Shown here: positions 8,700 to 19,860 of the stretch, in pieces
How the letters are laid out: each line of letters starts with the position of its first letter
How positions within the stretch are numbered: the stretch's first letter is position 1
Assembly (NCBI GenBank): GCA_928212115.1
Contig: CAKMRJ010003334.1
Location: forward strand, 40,931,594-40,995,593
DNA length: 64,000 nucleotides
Direction: 5' to 3'
DNA from: Lactuca virosa
Taxonomy: Eukaryota; Streptophyta; Magnoliopsida; Asterales; Asteraceae
The notes under the pieces: model-generated
Seen by the model: the letters and a program-made list of their open reading frames with translations, nothing else
What the model was told of the DNA's origin: nothing
The model's database searches: none
Made by a program: the position numbers and the translations under genes

Positions 8700-9905
8700 T
8701 GCTACAATAAACAAGATGCGCGACAAAACTCGCAAAGGACACGAACGTCTAGTTCACGATTGTTTTGCGAAAAATGATGTTTACCAGCTTAGCAATTCAA
8801 AAGAAAGTTTCGTTTGTGAAAAAGTGTGTTTGTACGGATAGCCAACGCCTTGGAAAGCAGGTCTCTTTTTTTTGTATATTTTAAATGTAGCTTTACATTA
8901 TAAAATAAAAACAATTTTACCATATATATTATATATATATATCGATATCTATATATATATATCTATCTTATATATCTAGGTATAGGTTCTTCCAAATGAG
9001 ATATGATGCTAGAGGTATGCGAGGATTTACAAGGTTTGCAGAAATGTGTTGCGACAATTAAAGTGATAATTATGGGGGAGTCGCCCTATTCTATTGACGA
9101 TTATATAAGAATCTCTAATAGAAATGCAAGAGAAAGTTTGTATAGGCAAGAGGAGTTGTTGAAACATTCAGGGACACTTATTTACGGAAACATTCGTTGA
9201 ATGATATGCAACAACTATATGCGGCACATGAAGAAAGACATGATTTTCAAGGTACGCTTGGAAGCATTTATTGCACACACTGAAAATGGAGAAAATTGTC
9301 CCGTGGCATGGAAAGACTAGTATGCATGTGATCAACATGAAGCGCCTTCATTGGTATTAGAGGATGTTGCTTCACAAGATTTATAGATTTGGCATGCTTA
9401 TTTCGGGGTTGCGGGATCCAATGAAGACGTCCATGTTCTTGGTCAATCACCAATATTCAACAATCTATTGTCGGTAAAGTCACCAGATACTCATTTCATA
9501 GTGAATGTAAATTAATTTAAGTTTGGGTATTACCTTAGAGATGTAATATATGTTGTATATTCCACATTCGTGAAAGCATTTCAATACCTAGTAGGACCAA
9601 GAGACAACTTTTTTTAAAAAGGAGACAAGAAAAACACATAAGGATGTGAAACATGCTTTTGGAGTTTTAAAGTCGAAATTTGCACATAGTTGAACATGCG
9701 ACACGACCATATTAGATATAAAGTCTATAAGATATTATGTATGCATTATGTATGCACTATGTATGCATGTAACATAATACAGAACATGGTGATTGAAGAT
9801 AAATGAAAAAATATTACAGAGTATATGTCTATGGAACCCATACACGTGCAATTTTAACCACAGACAACAGAATATTTACATAGAGTCGTTGAAATTCAAG
9901 ACGTA
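8700..9905 (+). pseudogene. PIF/Harbinger transposase pseudogene
   Basis: Fragmented match to plant Harbinger (ALP1-like, DDE_Tnp_4) transposases, readable in shifting frames: an N-terminal HERLVHDCFA block just after the Tekay-1 LTR, YDARGMRGFT and GLQKCVATIK near 9002-9065, SIDDYIRISNRNARESLYR at about 9092-9150, the nuclease core with NCPVAWK, WHAYFGVAGSNEDVHVLGQSP at about 9390-9450, the GYYL and FVKAFQ blocks, MYAC and QNMVIED near 9760-9800, and the C-terminal EPIHVQ and RVVEIQD region. The first catalytic Asp is Tyr (GSIYC for GSIDC) and several stops are present. An AT-rich insert at about 8860-8990 splits the N-terminal part. A short TATGCA duplication lies at 9735-9770. Confidence 0.82.
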
Positions 9906-10440
9906 TGAAAATCTCAGGCATATATATATATATATATATCAAGGTTGTAAAAATCGTTCGACAGTTGACTGAGGTTAAGAGATTAATCGGTTTTAGCGGG
10001 GATTAATCGGAGACTCTAAATTATTAATAAAACTATTAAAAAAACTTAATATATTATAAGAAAATCAGAATTTAAAATTTTAAAAATTTGAAATATTTGG
10101 TATAATATTTGAAAATTTAAATATTTAGATATATAAAAATTTAAAATTTTGTAAATTTTGCTGTAATATTGAATTTCAAAATTTTGATTTTTTTTTAAAA
10201 TTTTCCCGCCTAGGTCAATTTCTACAACATTCATTAGTTCCCCCGCCTTTGGTTCAAATGGAATTTTCTTTGATTCATGTACCATGCCTTAATTGGTCGG
10301 GTCGAGGTTGTAGATACTTTTTTTTTGGATAATTTATATTTCCCAGTGATGGCAGTTTCATGTTTATGTATCTAGTTATTTTTTTTCAAAGAGTTCTCTT
10401 CTAGTTTCGACTTTTTGCCTATTAGTTTCCAACAAAAAGA
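9906..10440. other. AT-rich sequence without recognisable gene
   Basis: Contains a short TA repeat (9917-9939), two TTAATCGG-type words near 9985-10010 and long A/T runs. No coding signature is seen on either strand. Confidence 0.6.
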
Positions 10441-10587
10441 ATGAGACACACTTTGTGTGTGAACAATCTAATGATCATGGTATCGTCGTCACCATAATAG
10501 TGGAGGGAAGTTGGTTTAAGTCTAGTAAGGTAGTCTTTGTTGGATTCCCTTTTCTTACTACCTACAACCAAGGATGGCATGGTAATC

Positions 10588-10599
10588 TCACACACACAA

Positions 10600-10665
<66 letters not shown>
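10588..10665. repeat. Compound (CA)n(TA)n microsatellite
   Basis: About 28 bases of CA repeat followed by about 50 bases of TA repeat. It interrupts the minus-strand gag remnant. Confidence 0.95.
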
Positions 10666-10667
<2 letters not shown>

Positions 10668-10793
10668 TTCTGTAGTTGAACAAAGTGGCTTGAGAACTCG
10701 TATTAAGTTGGTCTCAACTTCAAATGTTTGTCAGGTGTCAGGATTTTGAGCCAGCAATGTGCAAACCTATCTAAGGTTCTTTTGAAGTATACG

Positions 10794-10798
10794 CATAA
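10794..10798. repeat. Target site duplication of Copia-A (CATAA)
   Basis: CATAA here and at 40639-40643 flank the element ends TGTTAGG and ATCCAGCA. Confidence 0.85.
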
Positions 10799-11047
10799 TG
10801 TTAGGATTTATAGGTTACACAATTCATGTGGCGGAAAATAACATAACTCTTAATTTCACATGTAACCTAACTGAATCTATGTTTCACTATTGAATTTTAT
10901 AATCTATTGAACATCAAAGAACCCTGTAGAAACCCTAGGATTATCGAAAATCACAAGCGAATTAGGGTTTACAAAACTTTTGATTATTCTTGTAAATAAC
11001 CAATGAAAACATTCTTCAAAAGCTTCCAGAAAGCAAGCACCAGAATC
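10799..11047 (-). repeat. 3' LTR of Copia-A, truncated
   Basis: Matches the outer 250 bases of the right LTR (39770 onward), then jumps near 11047 to 3' non-coding sequence. About 620 bases of LTR, the polypurine tract and neighbouring sequence were deleted. Confidence 0.82.
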
Positions 11048-11628
11048 ATACATGATACTACATTTTATAACATCATGTTACTGATTCGTTTTCGCAACAC
11101 CAATGTACAACCGACTTGCAAATTACAACTCATATATCTCCGTTTTAAGAATATATAAGATATTATCGTCTCAGAATTACTCGTGATAGAATCCATGAAG
11201 TAATTCTCTGAGTGTGCATTTATCCAATACTCAAATCTCCATTTTCTAAGTACTCATGAATGTTGCAGCAACACAATTGCTATGTCTAATCTCCTTAGAC
11301 AATGTACAATCCAATTCATGACAATCTTAATTCACTACTTACTTCCAAAAGTATGAGCGGCTATGGAATTTCGGATAATCAAATCATTCGGGAAGTAAAA
11401 CATGTAAAATAAAACACAAGAATAAATAATTGAAAAGGCAGTAACCATACTCATAAATAATCTCTACTATTCAATCACCAAAATCAATTACATTTATTTT
11501 GTTACAAATTTCAAACTAATCAACTAACTATTAAAATTAATATCATCTCTCAAACCAATGCTCTTAGCATGCTGATTATGCTTAATCCTACTCGGAGCCT
11601 TCGTGAAATGATCTACAAGAGTGTCTTC
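11048..11628 (-). other. 3' non-coding region of Copia-A
   Basis: Homologous to 14030-14480 of Copia-B, including a shared AGATATTATCGTCTCA stretch and ACTCATGA-type words. It lies between RNase H and the 3' LTR. No reading frame is seen. Confidence 0.7.
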
Positions 11629-12267
11629 TTATGACATTCTCTTAACTATAAGATGACCTTCCTCAACTCTATGTCTGATATAATGGTACTTTTTGTCGAT
11701 ATGACTGGATCTACCATGATCCTTGGGTTCCTTGGTCAAAGCAACCTCACCTTCATTATCACAATAAAGTTCCAATGGCTCCTGAATGGTCGGGACTACT
11801 CTGAGATCTCCGATGAAGTTCTTCAACCTAGCTGCCTCCTTTGATGCTTTACTCGCTGCGATGTACTCTGATTCACAAGTAGAATCAGCCACTGTATCCT
11901 TCTTGGAACTTCTCCGAGTTACCACTTCATCATTTAACACAAACACCCAGCCCAACTGAGAACAAAAGTATTCTCGATCCATCTGGAAGCTAGCGTCACT
12001 ATACCTAGTCACTCTCAACGTATCACTGCCACCAAGGACTAGAATCATGTCCTTTGTCCTTCGTAGATACTTGAGAATGTTCTTCACTGTTATCCAATGA
12101 GTTTTGCCAGGATTCCCATCAAATCGACTAACCATGCTTAAAGCAAAAGACACATCAGGGTGAGTACATGTCATAACATACATCATAGACCCTACAGCTG
12201 AAGCATATAGGACTCGACTTATTTTTGTTATTTCTTCTTCTCTATTAGGGATTTGAGTCTTACTCAA
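11629..12267 (-). pseudogene. pol: Ty1/copia RNase H with end of RT
   Basis: The longest open stretch of Copia-A, about 212 codons. It begins in the RT tail (LYASAVGSMMYVM, TRPD-like block reading THPDVSFAL) and runs through RNase H: YSDASF (first catalytic Asp), CESEYIAAS (Glu), LYCDNEGEVAL (Asp) and HIDKKYHYIRHRV (last Asp with His). All catalytic positions look conserved. It would remove RNA from the hybrid during reverse transcription. Further RT sequence (LDKVLKRFSME-like) continues to about 12440 with stops. Confidence 0.92.
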
Positions 12268-12445
12268 CCTGGCATTTCTCTAAATAGGCATCTCTCATTT
12301 CATGGAATTTTCCATACTAAACCGTTTTAGTACCTTATCCAAGTATGTACTCTGACTGAGACCAATTAGTCTTTTCAAACACCACAAATTCTTTTCATAT
12401 GAGCCCTCTCATGTGAAATGATGCTAATTGATTCTCGACTTCATG

Positions 12446-12450
12446 TTTAA
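12446..12450. repeat. Target site duplication of Tekay-2 (TTTAA)
   Basis: TTTAA here and at 36904-36908 flank LTR ends TGTAACACCC and GATGTTTCA. Confidence 0.93.
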
Positions 12451-12904
12451 TGTAACACCCAGTCCAGGTATTATTTACATTTTAATCCCTTGCATATTGA
12501 ATTACTAATTTTGGACCTTATTATTATGGAATTTGGAGGAAGGAGTGACCTTTTCTGCCAAGCTTGGATTTTGGAGGCAGAGCCCGAACGCGTTGCGTTC
12601 CCGCGCTGAATGCAAACCCTAATTTTTATGGTTTAGGACCTATATAAACAACATTATGACTCAATCCCTGGCCTCCTTACCAGCCTCTCAACCTCAGAAA
12701 ACCCTAGATAGCCTCCTTTTCTCATTCTTGGGTGTGTGCCCTTGTGAAGCTTGTTTTAGGGCTTAGAAGATTGGAAGAAGGAAGGAGAAGCTAGTGAAGA
12801 AGAACTTGAGTATCTTGAGCTCATAGATCCGGGATAGCATCATCGTTTGGGAGTCTTTGAAGGTATAAAGATCACAACTTTCCTCAAGCATGCTTAGATT
12901 TAGT
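12451..12904 (+). repeat. 5' LTR of Tekay-2, first part
   Basis: From TGTAACACCC to the Copia-B insertion. It holds the word GAACGCGTTGCGTTC at 12586-12600, AAACCCTAA, a TATA box TATATAAACA at 12641 and a donor-like GAAG|GTATAAAG at 12863. It continues at 20583. Confidence 0.93.
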
Positions 12905-13648
12905 TGTTGGGTTTTGAGCATTCTAACACACATATGGTGTACATGCAACCCTAAATACCTTGGATCTATGTTTTCTCTATTATACATGCAAATATCAATT
13001 TTCCAAGGTATGTGCTAACTAGCATAATATAAGTGTACATGTAATATAAATCTAGTAGAATTACATACCTCTTTTGTTGGTGCTTGATGTCTTCAGCTTT
13101 AAATCTTAGCCCCAATATGTGTGGAGCCTCAAATGGAATCAACAAATCACCACAACACCTTGGAAGAACTTGAGAGAATATGTATGCACACTAAAATCGC
13201 CCACTCTTATTTTCACATACTTGTGCCAATTTTGTGAGCCAAGGACCCCTTTATTATATGGATTATTAGGGTTACATCCATGTAAACCCTAATACCCATG
13301 ACCCTTTCATTTACATAGGATCCATGGGTTAAAAGCTCCATGGACCATCCATGAAAGCTTAGCCCAACCTAAATGAACTTGGCCCATTCCATATATATAA
13401 GAGTCCATATTTAATTAGTTCTTTTTGATCACTTAATTAATTCTAAATTAATTCTTGATCAATACTAATTAAATAATATGATTCCATATTAATATATTAG
13501 AACTTATAATATATAATATAAATCATAAATTACTATTCTCAAAGACTATCCATAGAAATTGTGCCGGTGAAGTGCAACCCAAATGGACCATGCCGGGTCG
13601 GGTCAAGTCATACCAAATATAGTTATGGACTTAGACATTAATCCAACA
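12905..13648 (-). repeat. 3' LTR of Copia-B (744 bp)
   Basis: Pairs with 19861-20577. Begins TGTTGGGTTTTGAGC and ends TTAATCCAACA on the + strand. Confidence 0.94.
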
Positions 13649-13663
13649 GTCTCCCCACTTGGA
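13649..13663 (-). promoter_or_regulatory. Polypurine tract of Copia-B
   Basis: GTCTCCCCACTTGG on the + strand reads CCAAGTGGGGAGAC on the element strand, directly beside the 3' LTR. Confidence 0.85.
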
Positions 13664-15293
13664 TAAGTCTAAACTATTATTGAGTATAACTTCAAACCTA
13701 ACTGGCAATCGTAGCTCTTAAAGCCGTTGCGAACTCTGACCTTGTCAATGACTTGTCCATTAGATAGGGATCATATATTCCTCCATTCTAAGATATCATA
13801 TGGACTGAGACATGGATTATAATCATTCTCTCTGTCCATTTGTTGTTTCCCCCGATTTTCGATTTATGATGACTGACTGATTGAACAAATCAAATCAGCC
13901 CTGGCTTGGCCAAGCACTCACATGTGTCATCGCTAAATCATCGAGGGGACCACATATATCGCTTTTATCCCGAAGGTAAAATGAATGGATAAACTTTGAC
14001 TCATATGGCTTGTTCTACTACTTGTTAAATCATACACAAAGGCACGTTTTATAACATCAAGTTACCAAATGCGTTTTCGTGCAATCAATGTATAACCAAC
14101 TCATAGTAACAACTCATATCTCTAGGTTTGAAGAATATAAGATATTATCGTCTCATGATCACTCGTGATAAAATCCATGAAGTGATTCAAATGAGCGCGG
14201 GTTGAATCCAATACTCAGAACTTATGAGCACTCATGAGTGTTGTAGCACCACTTTGTCCACAACTTGACCTCTACAAACAAACCCATGACAGTCTTGATT
14301 CATATCTACTTCCAACATATGACCGACTGTGGATGGTTTGAATAACTTAATCATTCAGGAAGAGCGACTTAGTTATTCTGGAAGTCAAAACATGCAAAGT
14401 GAAACACAAGAATAAATGAATCAAATATGGTATCAAACCTATGAATATAAATAAACATTTAGTTATCACCATACTGATTACTCATTATTCATTGTTTCGG
14501 TTTTATCAACTTTATACTTGAATTAAAAACACTAGTTGTCCATGCTCCAAGCATGTACACTATGTTTTTCTTAAACAATAGCTTTGCCATACACCAAGTA
14601 GCACTCTATGTTTGTCTATGATCCTTACTACTTAGTGAAATAAACCATTGAACATAATTTCAATGATTCTAATTTCACACTCCCAAATCCTTATCGAAAA
14701 ATGTGAGAATTTCAAATTTCTATCATTTATCGAAATCTGTTAGATTTTAAACTTATATGCACTGACCCTCCTGTAATGAATAGGTACAAAGTCACAAAGA
14801 CTTGTCAACAGTCATTATAAGGTATTCCAATGGAGATCAACTCCATGGAAACTAAGTCTCATATTCAAAGTACATTGCTTTGGACATGCTTCTTGCATTA
14901 AGTTTTCCAATCTTACACAGATAACTTCCACCTATGGAGACAACTCCATATCTCATTTTGACTATCACTTCTGAATAAGAGATGCCTCTTTTCAGAAATG
15001 TCAATATGGTCCTTCCAAAATTAGCACTATACTTCCAACTGTCCCTGAGCAACCAATCTTTGGTAAACCTCAGATTGTCCTCGACAATTGCTTAATCATT
15101 TTAGTCATATCCAATTCTAGACCTTTTCCCTTCTTAATGCCTCGGGAATTTGGAAAAATTTAGAAATGACAAATATTATAGCACATGCAATCGATCCTGT
15201 ACCCAAAGCAAATGGTACACGATTCATGATGTCTCACATAAAGACATGATTCTAGACCAGTCTTTGCTACAATATTTTTATTTGCCATGTTTT

Positions 15294-15342
15294 TCAAAAT
15301 TTGACTATGAAGAGGGATGCCGTAATCATAATCGAATTTTGA
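15294..15342 (-). ncRNA. Conserved-loop hairpin 1 (Copia-B interior)
   Basis: Arms 15294-15309 and 15327-15342 pair over 16 positions with one wobble and one mismatch. The loop (15310-15326) is AAGAGGGATGCCGTAAT. The sequence of the arms differs from the other hairpins with this loop. Proposed as an RNA element; not a known family to me. Confidence 0.6.
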
Positions 15343-15773
15343 GAACGCAATATATAGAATTTCCTTAAGTTGAACCAATCCAACATTAAATTCATATATA
15401 TATTCTTGACTAAAGATGATTAAGGTCTCAATCTAAGCCTTTAGAACTGAAATGAAGTATATCCTCTCCCTTAAATTATAGCAAAAACACTTTTTCAATC
15501 CCTACAACCTCACGAATTGAAACTTTTGTTTTCTATAATTAACATTGCTAACTTGCAACACTAACAATAATTATCATGCTCCCACTAACATGAGATGATT
15601 ATTAGCATAACACTTATGCTCCCACTAGATTTGACATGTACTCAGAAATCAGCTGGACTTCTAGAAATCACTACTTTATTGACTTTCTTACCAAAGTTCA
15701 GATTTCTGATACGAGATGCTTTAATAAAACTTTATCAAAATCATACACCTTTCCTTAGATAGCATGCATGTGT

Positions 15774-15834
15774 GTCTAAACAATTTCAGAACTATGAAAA
15801 GGGATGTTGTAATCATAGTCTCAATTGTTTAGAC
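15774..15834 (-). ncRNA. Conserved-loop hairpin 2 (Copia-B interior)
   Basis: Arms 15774-15796 and 15814-15834 pair as GTCTAAACAATT and ACTATG helices around a small internal bulge. The loop (15797-15813) is AAAAGGGATGTTGTAAT. Confidence 0.6.
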
Positions 15835-17269
15835 CTTTTGCCATCTGCTTCAAATCTAGTTGGTGGAAGTGTTTCCTCACCATCATTTTCATGAATCGGA
15901 GAGAAACCTTATGACCCTTAGATTTTATGGTGTATGTGCTCTTATCCATGTGAATCGTCAAAACCATAGTCACAAGACAAGGATAATGACAAATCCAAAC
16001 TCATATGGATTGAACTTATGCAATCTTAACTTCTTGCCACCTGGCAGTACAAGGCCTGCCATTGCTTCCAAGTTGTTATGCAACAATTGAGAACTTTCAG
16101 AACTCCTATGCAAAGCCAACTTTAACTGGAATGGGCACATAATATGTCAACACGATAGGTTATAAACCTCAAGTCGTGTGCTAGTGAAGAACCTCAGGTT
16201 TTATTCTTGATTAGTTCTTGAAATTCTTTTTAGGATATCTTGCCAAATATTCAAGAGATAGTGCGAATTCTTTATCAAGACAAACACTTCACACACAATT
16301 GGCCTTAGTTGGTCTTTGTGTTTATCCAAAACATCACAACTTACCATTTCAAATGTACAAGAGTAGGACACTTTTACTACTCTTACATTTGACAAGTGTT
16401 TTAAACCTTTCTTTAAGATATGCCACTCAAGTTACAATCTTGGAGTATGACTCTAAGAATTTGTTTTGGACGAAGTATGACTCGTCTTCCTGATCTAACC
16501 ATTTCAACAATTCATGACTCCTCTTCTTAGTCATAGAATGCACTAAGATGACCTTTAGAGGACTATTGTGATATGATTTCTAAATCATTAAGATGATCAC
16601 AAACATGATACTAAAGTACTCTCCCATCTTTTCAGATTTGAGAAACTTTTATCTTTCTCTGCCTAATTGATTCTTCCCATTCGTTCTGCCATAACACTGA
16701 GACTTTTCCAATGTTTCAGAATTATACTTAAACTTGTAAGTATAAACCATATTTACTAAACTTTAGTAAATCAAATAGTCTTAACGAGCTTTGTGGTGGA
16801 CATGACCAGTGCACAAGAATGTGTACTCGATCCCTTTAGTCCTTCACTTGACTCACACATCCATGTGAACAAGTAATTAGTCTTGATTTCCAATGCTTGA
16901 AAGTTCTCATTCATCATACTATTCAACTTGCATGATTCCAAGTTTCGGTCCAATTGAAACTTGGGTGATGAGGAACTTTCCTGATTTGGTAAATTTAGAC
17001 ACTACCACAAATGAAAGAATCAAATCCATTTTCCAATATTGCTGTCATTGGAACAATTTTCCACAAATGTCATTGTAAGGATACTTCAAATAAATAAAAT
17101 TAAACAATTTTCTTTTATTTTAAAACTTTACGGAAAAACTTATCCTTACAATCCACATGGAAAATTGTTGTTATCTATTCCTTAGCAATATATCGTAACT
17201 TCTTAAGCAACTGCTCAAAATTCTGATGCGATCGAAATCCACCTTCGCGATCAGAATCAACATATACTT

Positions 17270-18056
17270 CCTTTAAGATTTCTCCTCTTCTTTGATTCTT
17301 AAAACATCAACATGTGACCCAGTCACATCATGTAATGAGGATCTCATAATAGAACTTAACAGAGTTAGATAATGGGCTCTACCTGATGTAGAGTCAAACT
17401 TATTGACTTTAACATCCTTAGGTAAATTTGGCAGCTTTGCAATCAACGCCCCTTCCTTTGGCAAAATAAACATATCGACCCTTTGGTAATGGGACTATCT
17501 CAGACTTAGCCTTTCTCTTTACCATTTGGTCAACCGGGTTGACTATGGCCAATCCCTTTCCATTGGAAGAGAATGCTTTTTCTGCTGGATTTCCAGTGTC
17601 ACCATTGTCACTGTCCATAAAGTTTTTGGGAAGTTGATCTTCTAATCAAATTTGCTTTACTATCGTTCCAAATCATTGCTGATTCAGCAGCACCAAGCAA
17701 ATAGATATGATCATTAAGGTTCATGTCATAGTCTGTTTCATAGTAGTCCCAAAGGAACTCACTATGTGACTTAGAAAGTGATTGAACATCCAACTTTCTC
17801 AAGACTTTGAACCCAACTCTCCCGGCTTGTCAATATGTGACTTCATCTCTAAGATGTGATCACACATAGACCTTTGCTTGCCATTAGGGCTTGAGTGACC
17901 TTGAACTTGTGGGTTAGGGAGAATAATTGGAGGAGGTGGAGGAAGAGAAGTATGACTTCCATGAGCCAAACTTGGGAAGTCATATTCATTAGGAAGCTTG
18001 GTTTGGGAAGATCATTGTTGTCTAAACCAGACATCAACAATGGGAGAAATTCATGT
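17270..18056 (-). pseudogene. gag: Copia-B gag remnant
   Basis: Broken minus-strand stretches resemble a copia gag of the UBN2 type: HILEMKSHI near the middle, NDHIYLLGAAESAM, and a basic region (KRKAKSEIVPLP) before a lost zinc knuckle. The probable start is the ATG near 18056 or 18036. Many stops and frame changes. It lies between the interior and the leader, as expected for gag. Confidence 0.6.
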
Positions 18057-18115
18057 AAAGTTGATTTAAGTCCTTAATATAACACCCAATATGATATATT
18101 AAGGCTAGGACCCAA

Positions 18116-18171
18116 CAAACTATTTTATAACTTGGAAGAGGGATGCCGTAATCCAAGCTATAAAATATTTG
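18116..18171 (-). ncRNA. Conserved-loop hairpin 3 (Copia-B leader)
   Basis: Arms 18116-18135 and 18153-18171 pair along 19 positions with one bulge. The loop (18136-18152) is AAGAGGGATGCCGTAAT, about 80-100 bases upstream of the gag start on the element strand. Confidence 0.65.
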
Positions 18172-18316
18172 AAGGTAGGTGAATGACGATTCACCAATTT
18201 CCACCAAGATAAACGAAATGTATTATTAGGTTTTAATTGGTTTTGAAACTCCTAGATTCTTTTGAGATTCATTGAACTTTTCAATGGCATGTTTCAATCT
18301 CGAGTGTGCCCTTCAG

Positions 18317-18349
18317 GTTTTGTGACTGGGATGCCGAGGATCACAAAAC
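18317..18349 (-). ncRNA. Second leader hairpin of Copia-B
   Basis: Perfect arms GTTTTGTGA (18317-18325) and TCACAAAAC (18341-18349) enclose the loop CTGGGATGCCGAGGA, which shares GGGATGCCG with the other loop. Counterparts: 38756-38784 (Copia-A) and 50932-50963 (Copia-C). Confidence 0.6.
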
Positions 18350-18409
18350 AAGGTGTGAAGTAACCATGCAATATACTTGGTACCCTTAATATTTACCCCT
18401 CAAATCGAT

Positions 18410-18517
18410 GTGCCGGTTAACCACACACGCTCCAACAATACTATGATAAACATTAAGTTACCCTTTGCCTACCTTTTTAAGTCCAGGTTAGTGTGCCGGT
18501 TAACCACACACGCTCCA
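18410..18517 (-). repeat. Paired GGTTAACC motif, Copia-B leader
   Basis: GTGCCGGTTAACCACACACG followed by CTCCA occurs at 18410-18434 and 18493-18517, 83 bases apart. The core GGTTAACC is a perfect palindrome. Confidence 0.85.
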
Positions 18518-19848
18518 CTAACAGCTTAAACAAAGTGCAAAGTGTAATTTCATGGATTAGCACCTTATTCACATTTTCCTAAGTAACTAAGATTGGGAAT
18601 TTATAAGTGTTTAGTTACTTAGTATTTATCATTATACTTATAATGAAGGGAGAATTATAGCCCTTGTCCTACCTGTTCGGCTAACGACCCTCCACCGGTC
18701 AAGGAAGCGGGGGTGAGAGTGGACACCCATTAACTGCCATTTTATGTTTATAGGCAGTAACCTTATACCCCCCTTATAGACCGGCTTCGTGAATGAGGCC
18801 TACTAACGGTAAGATTGACTTTATCTATACATATCTATATAATTAAAATTATTATAATAGTATAAGGGTGTATTTTAAACATTTAAAATACTTGGTGGTT
18901 TAATCTATTAATTAAACTATACTCTTAATTTAATTAAACTTAAACCATGTCTTTATGGAATTATTAACTCTTTTAATTAAACACTTTAACTAATTTAATA
19001 AAGTCCATAAAGTTTGAATTTTAACTTTTAAAATTGTAGAGTTGGAATTAAAGCATTAATGTGGGTGAGACTTTACAAATTCCAAAACTTGAGGGCAAGT
19101 TTTGAAACTATCAAAAACATTTCATTTCATAACTTATGAGTTTAATGGTTCATTAAAATGAAGACTCTTCATTTTTATGTAACCTCTTATTATTTAATAA
19201 CACTTTTAAAGAAGTGACTCTTAAACATCCATAACTTGAGGACAAGTTATGAGTCATAAAATAGTTTAATGAAAAAAAAAAACTCTTCATTTTGTGTAAC
19301 CTATGGCACTTTTATGAGTTTTAAGATTCATAATGTGACCTTTTATGTGACTTGAAGAAAAGTTACAAAAAACACTTTTATGAACTTCTTTTAGATTAAT
19401 ATGGATTGAAAGCAACTTAACAAATAATATTTTTCATCAATCTAAATAACTCATAAAACAAGGTAAAACAAAAACTTTTCATGTTCCATAACTTAAGAAC
19501 AAGTTATGGAATTTTAAAACATTAAGACCAAGTTTTGTAACTCCATAAAAACTTTGAATCAATTGTTTTTTAAAACCTTTTCATATCCATAACTTATGGA
19601 GGTTTCAAAAAACTCTTTAGATCAAACTTTTAAAACTAATAAAATAATCATATCATTTTATCTTTTACTAAATTTGACCTAATTCAACTCATATAGTAAA
19701 GTGACTCAAATTTTAAAAATAATTAGTTTTTCATAAAATCAAGTAATTATCTTAAAATATGACAAACTTCATGTTTTTTCCCTTTTTTTTCCTTCAACTT
19801 GAAAAAAAAAATACATTTGCATCAAATATAATAGAAAACAACCCATGG

Positions 19849-19859
19849 CTCTGATACCA
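19849..19859 (-). promoter_or_regulatory. Primer binding site of Copia-B
   Basis: CTCTGATACCA on the + strand is TGGTATCAGAG on the element strand, matching initiator-Met tRNA, one base from the 5' LTR. Confidence 0.92.
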
Positions 19860-19860
19860 C

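Larger units (their letters stand above)
10440..10798 (-). pseudogene. Gypsy gag remnant, downstream part (nest base)
   Basis: Minus-strand translation shows FKRTLDRFAHCWLK next to the Copia-A insertion point, then EFSSHFVQLQ, and beyond the microsatellite NKDYLTRLKPTSL and DDDTMIIRLF. These resemble the Retrotrans_gag domain of Tat/Athila-type gypsy elements (a xxFxxTLxGxAxxWF block followed by FxxxFV). The upstream part is at 40644-40664 and 43222-43557. Heavily decayed; the lineage is uncertain. Confidence 0.5.
13664..17250 (-). other. Hairpin-rich non-coding interior of Copia-B
   Basis: Sits where copia elements carry pol, but no long frame or pol motif is seen. The first 800 bases include a part shared with the Copia-A 3' region. 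Inverted repeats are frequent: 14340-14378, 15294-15342, 15774-15834, 16751-16771 (ATTTACTAAA/TTTAGTAAAT), 16938-16964 (CCAAGTTTC/GAAACTTGG), and a long imperfect pair at about 17052-17175. Two of these have the loop AARAGGGATGYYGTAAT also found in the leaders. Confidence 0.7.
18057..19848 (-). other. 5' leader of Copia-B with structured motifs
   Basis: About 1.8 kb between gag and the primer site. Element order from gag outward: hairpin 18116-18171, hairpin 18317-18349, two copies of GTGCCGGTTAACCACACACG, hairpin 18579-18622 with perfect 12-base arms (CTAAGTAACTAA/TTAGTTACTTAG), a block shared with Copia-A containing GTGAGAGTGGACACCCATT near 18713, then AT-rich sequence to the primer site. 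The order and spacing are nearly the same in Copia-A (38491-39757). Confidence 0.75.

Noticed and set aside
9940..10020. TTAATCGG words as ends of a further DNA transposon
   Set aside because: No matching inverted end or target duplication could be found nearby.
10537..10749. Open frames running through the CA/TA microsatellite, as also at 47612-47797 and 49125-49322
   Set aside because: They translate dinucleotide repeats (alternating Tyr-Ile or His-Thr) and have no other coding features.
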